Of a DNA stretch of 51,093 nucleotides, positions 32,667 to 40,587 are shown piece after piece; within the stretch, counting starts at the first letter, position 1; each line of letters starts with the position of its first letter. Below the pieces are notes generated by a model. It did not search any database, was not told the DNA's origin, and saw only the letters and a list, made by a program, of their open reading frames with translations. The position numbers and the translations under genes are program-made. Source of the DNA: CAYFHQ01 sp964342805 (GTDB taxonomy: Bacteria; Bacillota; Clostridia; Peptostreptococcales; Acidaminobacteraceae); NCBI GenBank assembly GCA_964342805.1, contig CAYFHQ010000012.1, forward strand, positions 1-51,093, read 5' to 3'.

Positions 32667-33617
32667 TTGACACAATCTAAAAAAGCCCCTAGGAAAAAAG
32701 TGGCTGAAACCAAAACACTCATCGCTGTAATGATCACCTTCAGTGTCATGATTATTGAGATTACTGCTGGTTGGTACTACGGGTCCATGGCCCTTTTTGC
32801 AGACGGATGGCACATGCTGACCCACACGGCGGCCCTGGGCATATCCTTTATTGCCTACGTTTTGGCCCGAAGGCTGTCAGGAGACGGACGCTTTAACTAC
32901 GGCACATGGAAGATTGAAGTCCTTGGCGCCTATACCAGCGCCATTCTACTGGGGCTGATCGGCATTTACATTACCTATATTTCCATTGAACGTTTGATGA
33001 CTCCGGTGGACATCCAGCACGACCAGGCCCTGGTTGTGGCAGTCATTGGCCTCTTGGTCAACTTGATCTGTGCGGTGGCCCTGTATGATCCCCGCCACCA
33101 CCTGCATGGCCACACCCATAGTGGACTGGGCCACCATACCCACGACCAAACGCAGGAAGGGGACCCGATCGAAACTGCAGACCTCAATCTCAAGTCGGCC
33201 TACCTCCACGTGGTGGTGGACGCCATGAACTCTGTTCTGGCCATCATTGCCTTACTGGGTGCCAAGTTCTACGGCCTCAACTTCCTTGACCCAGTCATGG
33301 GGATTGTTGGTGCTGTATTGATTTGCCGCTGGACCTACCTGCTCATTCGGGACACTTCGTCTATCCTTTTAGACCGGGAAGACCTGTCTCTCATGAAACA
33401 ACATATTTCTGAACACATGGAAATGGAAACCGACGTCCTCAGCGTAGAAGTGGACCTCCACCGGGTGGAACAGCACCGGTTTGACTGTGTGGTCCGTTTA
33501 ATTTCCGATGCGCCCCAAAAACCATTTGTCTACAAGCAGCGGCTGAAACACTTTGGCAATTTGAATCAGGTGTCCATCGAGGTTACGCCGGTGCCTCGGA
33601 TTAAGGTGAATACTTAG
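32667..33617 (+). CDS. cation diffusion facilitator (Zn/Co/Ni/Cd exporter, DmeF-like)
   Basis: 316 residues, six membrane helices, CDF family. Metal site ALFADGWHMLTH in helix 2 and LHVVVDAMNSV in helix 5, with a His-rich cytoplasmic loop (PRHHLHGHTHSGLGHHTHDQ, about 145-164) between helices 4 and 5 and a C-terminal cytoplasmic domain. The helix 2 residues (His/Asp) and long His loop resemble DmeF-type exporters of divalent cobalt or nickel; Zn is also possible. The start is TTG at 32667 with GGGAGG 8 bases upstream. Uses proton exchange to push metal out of the cytoplasm. Confidence 0.92.
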   Translation: MTQSKKAPRKKVAETKTLIAVMITFSVMIIEITAGWYYGSMALFADGWHMLTHTAALGISFIAYVLARRLSGDGRFNYGTWKIEVLGAYTSAILLGLIGIYITYISIERLMTPVDIQHDQALVVAVIGLLVNLICAVALYDPRHHLHGHTHSGLGHHTHDQTQEGDPIETADLNLKSAYLHVVVDAMNSVLAIIALLGAKFYGLNFLDPVMGIVGAVLICRWTYLLIRDTSSILLDREDLSLMKQHISEHMEMETDVLSVEVDLHRVEQHRFDCVVRLISDAPQKPFVYKQRLKHFGNLNQVSIEVTPVPRIKVNT

Positions 33618-33649
33618 GGGCATGATCCAGGCTCCTTAATAACAAGATC

Positions 33650-33697
33650 AAAAAAGCTGATATCCACTATAAACAGCATGTGGATATCAGCTTTTTA
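33650..33697. terminator. bidirectional intrinsic terminator
   Basis: AAAAGCTGATATCCAC and GTGGATATCAGCTTTT form a 16-bp stem with a 12-base loop, with T-runs on both strands. It separates the CDF and permease genes. Confidence 0.9.
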
Positions 33698-33718
33698 TTG
33701 CACAAATAATGTATAAGC

Positions 33719-34963
33719 CTAGGCTTTCTGGTCTGCCAAGACTTCCTTATTCTCTACCCGCTTGGTCAGCAATATGGCTAGAACCAAGACACCCACAAAG
33801 GCCAGGTAAATGACCCACGTAGAGAAGGACAAAATCCACAGGAGGGACAGGGCCAAAACAATGGCCGCCACCTTAAACAAGGGGGAGGGAATGACCTTTA
33901 CAGAAGCCACTAGGCCAATCACAGCATTGAGTAGGAAAAATCCGTTGGCTATGCCCACAATGGCTTCAATATCCAGGACGCCAGCCAGGGCACTCACCAG
34001 TACAACCGTGTGAAGGACGGTGAAGTATAAGACCCCATTCATGGGTATGTCATGCTGGTTTTTGGTGTTAAAGACTCGAGGCAGGTAACCCTCTGCTGAC
34101 AGGGCATAGACCAAGCGGCCTAGGGCACCGACAATAAGCAGGTAGGTGGTCAGGCAGAGCCCGGTCACCAGTAAGGCCAAAACGCCAATGGACCAAGACC
34201 CAAACACAGGACTCAAAATCTCAACCAGGGACAGGTCTACCCCTTGGGGAAAGGCCTGAATGGCCAGACCGATCATCAGGTAGGTTGCTGTTATGACCAC
34301 GATGCTGAGGACCGTTGCCCGGGGGATGGTCTTTTGAATGTCTTTGACCTGCTCTGAGTAATTGCCAACGATCTCCCATCCAATTATAGCCCAAAACAAG
34401 AGGAGGACCACTTGGCCCAGTTCTAAGGGATTGACTGTCCCAAGGGGTGCCACCTCAATTGGCCCACTGCCAATAACCAGTCCTGCACTTAGGACAAGGA
34501 CGATGGCTATGGCCGAGGATAAAACAAAACTCACTGTACTCACAAATTGAATATTCCTACGAAGGAGTATGGCACTTGCCAAAACCAAGACTAGGGCAAT
34601 CAAGGGCTTGGCCAGTCCCGTGAGTCCAGGTACTTTATTCAGGTATTCAGCTGCGGTTAACATGACAGCCGTTGGTCCAAAGGATACAGCGGAAATCATG
34701 AGCAGGGAGGCATAGAGTTTGGTCCGCTTGCCAAATGCCTTTTCTATGGCGATGGTCATGCCGCCGTCGCCGGGATAGATCATAGACAGTTTTGAAAATA
34801 TCATGGCGAACAAGGCGCCCAGGCCCATGATAATGATCCAGGCCCACAGGGACCCCGTCCCCAATTTATTGTATGCCATGGGTGGCAGCAGAATGATCCC
34901 GCTTCCCAATATGGGTCCGATCATTAGGCCACTGAGCAGTAAAAGTCCAATTTTTCGATTCAT
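33719..34963 (-). CDS. APC-family amino acid permease/exporter (YjeH-like)
   Basis: 414 residues, about twelve membrane helices. The first helix has GLMIGPILGSGIILLPPMAY, the glycine-rich substrate-binding break of APC transporters, and the next segment (MIYPGDGGMTIAIEKAFG) resembles E. coli YjeH, an exporter of methionine and branched-chain amino acids. The ATG at 34963 is used because AGGAGG lies 8 bases before it. It is divergent from a LysR gene, the usual arrangement for an inducible amino acid exporter. Direction of transport and substrate are inference. Confidence 0.88.
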   Translation of the reverse strand: MNRKIGLLLLSGLMIGPILGSGIILLPPMAYNKLGTGSLWAWIIIMGLGALFAMIFSKLSMIYPGDGGMTIAIEKAFGKRTKLYASLLMISAVSFGPTAVMLTAAEYLNKVPGLTGLAKPLIALVLVLASAILLRRNIQFVSTVSFVLSSAIAIVLVLSAGLVIGSGPIEVAPLGTVNPLELGQVVLLLFWAIIGWEIVGNYSEQVKDIQKTIPRATVLSIVVITATYLMIGLAIQAFPQGVDLSLVEILSPVFGSWSIGVLALLVTGLCLTTYLLIVGALGRLVYALSAEGYLPRVFNTKNQHDIPMNGVLYFTVLHTVVLVSALAGVLDIEAIVGIANGFFLLNAVIGLVASVKVIPSPLFKVAAIVLALSLLWILSFSTWVIYLAFVGVLVLAILLTKRVENKEVLADQKA

Positions 34964-35035
34964 CTTTACAACCTCCTCTTCTTGGCCTAATATTATGATA
35001 ACTTGATCCATTTGTATAGTTGAAAGTCGTGATAC

Positions 35036-35060
35036 CATCCATCAGCGTGACTGATGGATG
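35036..35060. promoter_or_regulatory. inverted repeat between permease and lysR genes
   Basis: CATCCATCAG-CGTGA-CTGATGGATG, a perfect 10-bp inverted repeat 14 bases before the LysR start. It is a likely operator for the LysR protein, or a hairpin in its mRNA. Confidence 0.5.
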
Positions 35061-35074
35061 ACCTAGGAGGTCCC

Positions 35075-35944
35075 ATGGACATTCGCAACTTCGTCACCTT
35101 CAATGCCGTTGTGGAAGAAGACGGCTTTACCAAGGCCGCATCCCGGCTCAACTACGCCCAATCCACAGTCACCCTGCATATTAAGGAACTAGAAAAACAC
35201 TACGACAAGCCCCTCTTTGACCGTATAGGCAAAAAGGTCTTTCTCACGACCTTTGGCCAGGCCCTCTACCGCCAGTCCAGTGGCCTGGTGGCTTCCTACC
35301 ATTCCATCCTCAACATTGGGGACGACGGGGAAGTTCGGGAGGTCTTGCGCATTGGGGTCTATGAGTCCCTTCTCCGCTACCGGATTTATGACCTAATCCA
35401 AGTATTTAAGCAGGCCCACCCCCACGTGGACCTGATCATGCACCACGGTACCTGCCCCTCCCTGGGACAGATGGTCCGAGACGGTGAGCTGGATATCACT
35501 TTCCTCCTGGAGTTGGACCGTCCCTTTGCAGACCTCCACTCAGAGCTCCTTTGTGAGGAACCCTTTAGCCTGATCTTCCCAGAGGGCAAGGGCAAGGAAA
35601 CCTTCCACCAGGCCAACCAAACGGTCTACCTGACTGAACAGGAATGTACCTACCGTCTTTTGTTCGAGGACTACCTCCACAGCCAACAAGCCCTCAAGCA
35701 ACACACCATGGAAACCGGGTCTGTGGACCTGATCAAACAATACGTGGGCTGTGGCCTGGGCTACTCCATGGTGCCCACGGTCACCGTGAAAAACCCAAGG
35801 GATCGGGAAGGGCTTTCCATTGTCCCCTTTGACAACGAGGAACCCATGTTCACCCAGCTGGCCTACCACAAGGAAAAGAACGTCTTTCCGGCCATGGCCG
35901 ACTTCATTGACTTGGTTGAGACCTATGCCAAGGAGTGGACTTAA
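35075..35944 (+). CDS. LysR-family regulator
   Basis: 289 residues. The winged helix-turn-helix is clear (MDIRNFVTFNAVVEEDGFTK, AASRLNYAQSTVTLHIKELE, then FDRIGKKVFLT), followed by a two-lobed periplasmic-binding-protein-like effector domain (about 90-289, starting LRIGVYESLLRYRIYDLI). ATG at 35075 follows TAGGAGG. It is divergent from the amino acid permease, which it probably controls in response to an amino acid. Confidence 0.92.
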   Translation: MDIRNFVTFNAVVEEDGFTKAASRLNYAQSTVTLHIKELEKHYDKPLFDRIGKKVFLTTFGQALYRQSSGLVASYHSILNIGDDGEVREVLRIGVYESLLRYRIYDLIQVFKQAHPHVDLIMHHGTCPSLGQMVRDGELDITFLLELDRPFADLHSELLCEEPFSLIFPEGKGKETFHQANQTVYLTEQECTYRLLFEDYLHSQQALKQHTMETGSVDLIKQYVGCGLGYSMVPTVTVKNPRDREGLSIVPFDNEEPMFTQLAYHKEKNVFPAMADFIDLVETYAKEWT

Positions 35945-35950
35945 GCACCC

Positions 35951-36253
35951 TTAACATGCCACATACACCAGGCAATCAAAAAAGCGATACCCGTAGAGTA
36001 GCAAGAGGGCAAACACACTAACCATGGCCGTTTGAAAGCCAAAGACCTGGACAAAGTCTGTCCCCTTATTCCGGTAAGCTACAACCGTCAACAAACCAAT
36101 ACTCCCCAACATGGATATAAAGATTTTAGGATGAAAGAGGTCGACCACTCTAAAATCCACCATCCAGAGCAGGAGCACCACAGCAAGACCTGTACATACA
36201 GCTGCTACCCCTTTTGTCCATAATCCCGTGAGACTTTTTTCTTGTTTCTTCAC
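35951..36253 (-). CDS. small three-helix membrane protein
   Basis: 100 residues: charged N-terminus, then three hydrophobic helices (about 14-32, 42-58, 70-90). It starts at a GTG that overlaps the stop of the preceding gene (GTGA), so translation is coupled to the MotA/TolQ-like gene. It carries no motif I recognise. The close linkage suggests a partner subunit, though it lacks the peptidoglycan-binding domain of MotB and the periplasmic domain of ExbD/TolR. Confidence 0.65.
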   Translation of the reverse strand: MKKQEKSLTGLWTKGVAAVCTGLAVVLLLWMVDFRVVDLFHPKIFISMLGSIGLLTVVAYRNKGTDFVQVFGFQTAMVSVFALLLLYGYRFFDCLVYVAC

Positions 36254-36702
36254 GACGCTTCTTCCTCGTCAACCAAATGGGACTCCAAACGAAAGCGCAT
36301 GGGATGAAGGAATAAGGCAAACAAGGTGCCATATAACAAGGTCAACAAGGACACGCCCAAAGCAGGCAACACATTGGTTGGATCGGACATATAGTGGAAC
36401 ATGGCCACCACACCGATCAAGGTGCCAAAAAAGCCACTCCATATGAGCAATTGCTGGGTTAACTTCACTGCCAAAATGGACTTCTTTAATTCTGCTGATG
36501 TGTAGATGTTTTCCTTAGACAGGACAGCCTTTAAGGCTCTTAGGAAGTCCTTCCACAAACCCGAAACACCCAAGAGTGCTCCTGACAATACCAAACTCAC
36601 CAATACAGATGGAATGTCGATAAAGGCCGCAAAGCCATTGGACCCTGAACCCACAAAGGCCACTGCTAGAACAACCAGTAGGGCTAAGATATACATGATC
36701 AT
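36250..36702 (-). CDS. short MotA/TolQ/ExbB-like membrane protein
   Basis: 150 residues with four helices. The N-terminal GSNGFAAFIDIPSVLVSLVL is like the first two helices of MotA, and SGFFGTLIGVVAMFHYMSDP matches the third-helix motif of the MotA/TolQ/ExbB proton channel family. The cytoplasmic region between helices 2 and 3 is only about 35-40 residues, much shorter than in MotA (about 250-290 residues overall), so contacts with a flagellar rotor are unlikely. AAGGAGACGG precedes the ATG. Together with the overlapping downstream gene it may be a minimal ion-channel pair of unknown role. Confidence 0.7.
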   Translation of the reverse strand: MIMYILALLVVLAVAFVGSGSNGFAAFIDIPSVLVSLVLSGALLGVSGLWKDFLRALKAVLSKENIYTSAELKKSILAVKLTQQLLIWSGFFGTLIGVVAMFHYMSDPTNVLPALGVSLLTLLYGTLFALFLHPMRFRLESHLVDEEEAS

Positions 36703-36802
36703 ATTTCCGTCTCCTTTTTTTCGTCTCTCTTGATCAAGATACCCTTAGTCTACGACATTTCCCTAAAAAGTTCCATTCTCCCCAGGTAGTATTTAAGGAG
36801 TA

Positions 36803-37257
36803 CTACCCGTGAAGTCCTATGTTTAGCGGTTTTCCGGTCTCCGCCAGCGTCTTGATATTGGACAACATAAGCCACCAATTGGCCTTGGTATTCTCATAGG
36901 AGGGGTCTGCTTCACTCCATTGGTCATGGGTCACGTCCAATTTGACAAAGCCACCAGCGTCAGAAATCCGGTAGGCAATCGGGACGTATGGGCGGGCGTA
37001 TCTTTTAAGTAGACGTCTCCCACATTGCTGGTATGGACCAGGCTTTTTCCTGGACGGGCTTCAATGATCTCCCCGTGGATATGGAGGGTTTGATCGCCGC
37101 CCCGACCCGAACCAATATACTCGATGGAGGCCCCGGGCACAAAGTCCGAATGGACCGCGGCCCCGTAAAAGATGGCTGCGCTCCCCTCCGGTGTGGTGAG
37201 AATGTCCCAAATGACTTCCTTGGTCGCCGCAATGTAAAACGTATAGTTGAGTTCCAT
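36803..37257 (-). pseudogene. SRPBCC (AHSA1-like) gene with a frameshift
   Basis: From ATG 37257 (AAAGGAGGAG upstream) the protein follows the START/AHSA1 pattern: MELNYTFYIAATKEVIWDIL, EGSAAIFYGAAVHSDFVPGA, GEIIEARPGKSLVHTS. After VYLK at about 37007 the frame goes off and ends at 36931. In the neighbouring frame the expected C-terminus continues: RYARPYVPIAYRISDAGGFV, then KLDVTHDQW, YENTKANWWLMLSNIKTLAE and a TAG at 36803-36805. One missing A in the run TTAAAAG would explain it (AAAAA to AAAA). Repaired, the protein is about 151 residues. It is divergent from an AraC gene, a common pairing. Homopolymer slippage in sequencing is a real alternative. Confidence 0.85.
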
Positions 37258-37363
37258 AGACTCCTCCTTTTCATTGGCAAATCCCCTTGATATGCTAGAA
37301 GCATAACAAGAATCGTGACCCCCGTATTGTAAAAACACGACAGGACCCTACCAGGGAGGCCCC

Positions 37364-38212
37364 ATGGACACCCAATACCTCAAAGCCATTATTGATTTGA
37401 AGGCCCTTCAAGAGTACACCCACTTCACCACCACGCCCCCACCAGAGGTCCTGGCCCCTTATTTGGAGCGGTTTTGGTCGGTTTCTTGGGACCTGCCAAG
37501 CGGCCATTATTTTAGGCAGCAAATCATTCCCAACCCCCATGTGTCCCTGGTCCACTATCAGACGGAGGGCCACCCGACCCTGGAGACAGGTACCTACATA
37601 GAAGGGGTTGTCAAAAAGCTCTTTTCCATAGACCTGGTCGGGTCAGGGTTCATTGTGGGCGCAAAGTTCCACGTGGGCGGTTTTTCTGCCTTTACCCCTC
37701 AAAAGATGCGCACCTTTACAAACAACAAACTACCCGCTGGGGATTTTCTCGCTGGTTACCCCTGGGCTGACCTGGGAACAGGGTCACCCTTTCATCCAAA
37801 ATCACCGGACGCCTTTCTGGACACTTTTTCACAGGCACTCCTTACAGACACCCTGGTTTTACCACCCAAAGCTGTGGAGGCTAGGGAACTTGTCCACCAC
37901 ATTCGTCAGACAGACCACCTCTTAACAGTGGACCAATTGGCCTCAGAATGGGGTGGCAGTGTCCGGTCCCTCCAGCGACTTTTTGACACCTATGTGGGGG
38001 TGGGGCCCAAGTGGATTATCCGCATGTTCCGCCTGCAAGAAGTCAAGACCCAGCTGGAAATGGGTCTAGATGTTCCCCTGGCTTCGGTAGCTGCCGACCT
38101 GGGTTATGTGGACCAGGCCCATATGATACATGACTTTAAAAGCATCATTGGCCGTCCCCCTGCAACCTTTGTAAAAAGCGCATCTCAGCCAACTCAACCA
38201 CCACTTGAGTAA
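37364..38212 (+). CDS. AraC-family regulator with DUF6597-like N-terminal domain
   Basis: 282 residues. The C-terminal third holds two helix-turn-helix motifs (LLTVDQLASEWGGSVRSLQR, LFDTYVGVGPKWIIRMFRLQ, VPLASVAADLGYVDQAHMIH then DFKSIIGRPP), the AraC signature. The N-terminal 150 residues (APYLERFWSVSWDLPSG, PNPHVSLVHYQTEG) match the domain common in AraC proteins paired with SRPBCC or enzyme genes. ATG at 37364 follows GGGAGG. It is divergent from the frameshifted SRPBCC gene and probably regulated it. Effector unknown. Confidence 0.9.
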   Translation: MDTQYLKAIIDLKALQEYTHFTTTPPPEVLAPYLERFWSVSWDLPSGHYFRQQIIPNPHVSLVHYQTEGHPTLETGTYIEGVVKKLFSIDLVGSGFIVGAKFHVGGFSAFTPQKMRTFTNNKLPAGDFLAGYPWADLGTGSPFHPKSPDAFLDTFSQALLTDTLVLPPKAVEARELVHHIRQTDHLLTVDQLASEWGGSVRSLQRLFDTYVGVGPKWIIRMFRLQEVKTQLEMGLDVPLASVAADLGYVDQAHMIHDFKSIIGRPPATFVKSASQPTQPPLE

Positions 38213-38320
38213 GGGGTTTACAGGGACTCAATTAGCACTTTATAGACCCGGCCCAACCGGTGGGCCATAATGAAATCAGCAAGGCACTGACAAACAACCA
38301 AACGACAGGAGGCAGTACAT

Positions 38321-39271
38321 ATGTTTAATATGATTGAGATTGGCAGACGGGTATCGGACGCTCGAAAAGACAAGGGCATTACGCAAATGGAACTGGCAGA
38401 CCGGTTGGACATTTCTTATCAGGCGGTGAGCAATTGGGAACGGGGAAAGAGTATGCCAGACATTGCCAAGCTCCCGGAGTTGGCAGACATTCTGGACCTG
38501 TCCCTGGACGACCTTCTGGGCAACGGAAAAAAATCCATCATTATCAAACACGTGGTCGAGGACCAGATCGAGACCTTAGAAGAAGACTCGGATCTGGACA
38601 TGGAGGACATAGAAGAAGTAGCCCCCATTTTGAAACCCGCCCAAACCGAGGCCTTGGTGAAGTCCATCAAAAACAAGCCGACTTCCGATGACTTGATAGC
38701 CCTGGCCCCCTTTGTCAGCAAGGACTTCATTAGTGATTTTATTATGGCCTATGACGAGGAGATGGACGTGGACGACCTGGTCGGCCTGGCGCCCTTCATT
38801 TCCAAGGAAGCTGTGGGGCAACTCCTACAAAAATTAAGCACCCATACCGACCTGGACGAACTCATTGGTCTGGCACCCTTTGCAGACAAGGAGTCCCTTT
38901 CTGCCATGGTGGAAAAACTCAGTGAGGACCATGACCTGGACGAGTTGGTGGGGATCGCTCCTTTTGTTACCCGGGCAACCCTGGACAAGTTGGCCCTCAA
39001 GGCGGCACGAAACGCATCGGTTGATGAAGTGATTGGAATTGCGGCCTTCCTTAGCAGGGAGACGGTCAACGAAATGGCACGGACCATTTCTGAGTCCGAG
39101 TCCATTGAAGAATTGGTTTCCCTGGCCCCCTTCATTGACAAGGACGTGCTCAGTGAGTTGGCCCTCAAGGCTGCCAATGAAGAAGGCTTTTCTGCCCTGA
39201 CTGGGATTGCGCCCCACCTGGACCGGGAGGTCCTTGAAGAGTTGTTTAAGAAGGCGGCTGGGCTACAGTAA
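38321..39271 (+). CDS. XRE-type HTH protein with eight 28-residue repeats
   Basis: 316 residues. Residues 1-66 are a Cro/CI-type helix-turn-helix (MIEIGRRVSDARKDKGITQM, ISYQAVSNWERGKSMPD). After an acidic linker, the region from about 94 to 316 is eight copies of a 28-residue unit with consensus D-[DE]-L-[IV]-G-[LI]-A-P-F-[IV]-x-[KR]-E-x-[LV], then two short helices. Copies start at EDIEEVAPILK, DDLIALAPF, DDLVGLAPF, DELIGLAPF, DELVGIAPF, DEVIGIAAF, EELVSLAPF and SALTGIAPH; the first and last are the most diverged. This should form an all-helical solenoid for protein or ligand contact. Function not known. GGAGG lies before the ATG; single gene with its own terminator. Confidence 0.9.
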   Translation: MFNMIEIGRRVSDARKDKGITQMELADRLDISYQAVSNWERGKSMPDIAKLPELADILDLSLDDLLGNGKKSIIIKHVVEDQIETLEEDSDLDMEDIEEVAPILKPAQTEALVKSIKNKPTSDDLIALAPFVSKDFISDFIMAYDEEMDVDDLVGLAPFISKEAVGQLLQKLSTHTDLDELIGLAPFADKESLSAMVEKLSEDHDLDELVGIAPFVTRATLDKLALKAARNASVDEVIGIAAFLSRETVNEMARTISESESIEELVSLAPFIDKDVLSELALKAANEEGFSALTGIAPHLDREVLEELFKKAAGLQ

Positions 39272-39293
39272 GGCTAGTGTGTTGAACATTATG

Positions 39294-39331
39294 AAAGGGT
39301 GTCCTGCGATTGAATGCGGGACACCCTTTTT
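39294..39331 (+). terminator. intrinsic terminator after the repeat HTH gene
   Basis: AAAGGGTGTCCTGC and GCGGGACACCCTTT form a 14-bp stem (one G-U) with an 8-base loop, followed by TTG. Confidence 0.85.
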
Positions 39332-39396
39332 GTCTTATGTGGTTTTCGTCTGCTAGCCTTGACGGCGATCGACCTGGACGGGTCTAAGAAGTAGAC

Positions 39397-40437
39397 TTAG
39401 TCTTCGTCATGGTCGTCTTGGTTTGTCCCCTTGGGACTACGACGCTTGGGTTTACGGCTATAGGTCTGGATCTCGTCTGCTCCTGGCTGTCGTGGTCGAC
39501 TGGGCCGTATGGGGCGATCGCCAATAAGCTTTTTCTTAAGCAACCAAAGGATTACACCAAACACCGCCAGTGACACCAAATAAGGCAGGTTGGCAATGAG
39601 ACCAATGCCCAGGGACCGGAAAAAGTCGCCCAGGGACTTCATGGACTGGCTAAAACCGTCTATTGCCTCTGACCAGAAACCTGTCAGTACGGGCTCCTTG
39701 ATTTCCTGGACCTCTTGAATCCGCAGGGTCACTGTGGTGTAGGCCACCAGATTGTCCCACTTGTTAATGTCACCTGTATAGCGTTCTCTTTCATATCGAA
39801 TATCGGAGAGTCTTTGCTCCAGGGCAATGATGTCTTCGATTTTTTCTGCTTTTTCCAGGATGGCTAGGACCCTGTCCTCTTGAACCTTTAAGGCCCTGAG
39901 CCGGGCTGCCACGTCCATGTAACGATCGGTTATGTCCTCGCTGGACAGTTCACTGGACGTAATATTGCCCAGTTCTGAAAAGGACTTCACGAAAAACTCA
40001 TAGTCTGCTTTAGGAATACGAATAACGAAATAGGCTGACCGGTACTGGTCGTCGTCAGGTCTGTCCATTCGCTTGCCGTCCACCTGCATGGTTTCAAAAT
40101 ACCCCTTAAAACCATAGGTGTTCTGCTTAACCGCTTCCACTGACTCGTCAAAGTTCAGGGTGTCCATGTTGAAGTAGGCCCGCTGAATAACCTTCCGCTG
40201 GGTTTGAATGCCCCCATAGGTCACTTCCCCAGTGCCTGGGCCTTGGTCCAGTTTGGCTTCTTCCATGGACTCGTCTGCGAATACAGTGTCAAATGACTCC
40301 GTCGCCCCGTTAAACTCCTGGGCTTCCGACTTGGTCATTTCGGCCGGTGCGCTGGAACTACAACCAAGCATACCCAGTGCCAATACCAATAGTAGTGTTA
40401 GAAATAGCATGGATCTCTTTGTTCTTGCCTTTTTCAT
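39397..40437 (-). CDS. DUF4349-domain lipoprotein
   Basis: 346 residues from ATG 40437 (GGGAGGTG upstream). A lipoprotein signal ends at LGMLGC (lipidated Cys 26). The middle of the protein is DUF4349: QRKVIQRAYFNMDTLNFDES, FVIRIPKADYEFFVKSFSEL, GNITSSELSSEDITDRYMDV, a coiled coil (about 185-225, ARLRALKVQEDRVLAILEKA) and VTLRIQEV. A membrane helix near residue 280-305 is followed by a basic, Pro/Arg-rich cytoplasmic tail. So the protein is anchored twice, at the lipid and by the C-terminal helix. The family is common in Firmicutes; its function is unknown. Single gene, 150 bases from the toxin-antitoxin module. Confidence 0.88.
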   Translation of the reverse strand: MKKARTKRSMLFLTLLLVLALGMLGCSSSAPAEMTKSEAQEFNGATESFDTVFADESMEEAKLDQGPGTGEVTYGGIQTQRKVIQRAYFNMDTLNFDESVEAVKQNTYGFKGYFETMQVDGKRMDRPDDDQYRSAYFVIRIPKADYEFFVKSFSELGNITSSELSSEDITDRYMDVAARLRALKVQEDRVLAILEKAEKIEDIIALEQRLSDIRYERERYTGDINKWDNLVAYTTVTLRIQEVQEIKEPVLTGFWSEAIDGFSQSMKSLGDFFRSLGIGLIANLPYLVSLAVFGVILWLLKKKLIGDRPIRPSRPRQPGADEIQTYSRKPKRRSPKGTNQDDHDED

Positions 40438-40587
40438 GCTTAACACCTCCCTCTAATTGCCATGGTATCATATTCCATTTCCAAGTGGGGGTATTTGGTT
40501 GGCTTGTAACCAAAGTGATAATGTCTGAGTACGTCAATGAAAAACGCCAATATGATTACATATTGACGCTTAGAATAGCTTGGTCAA

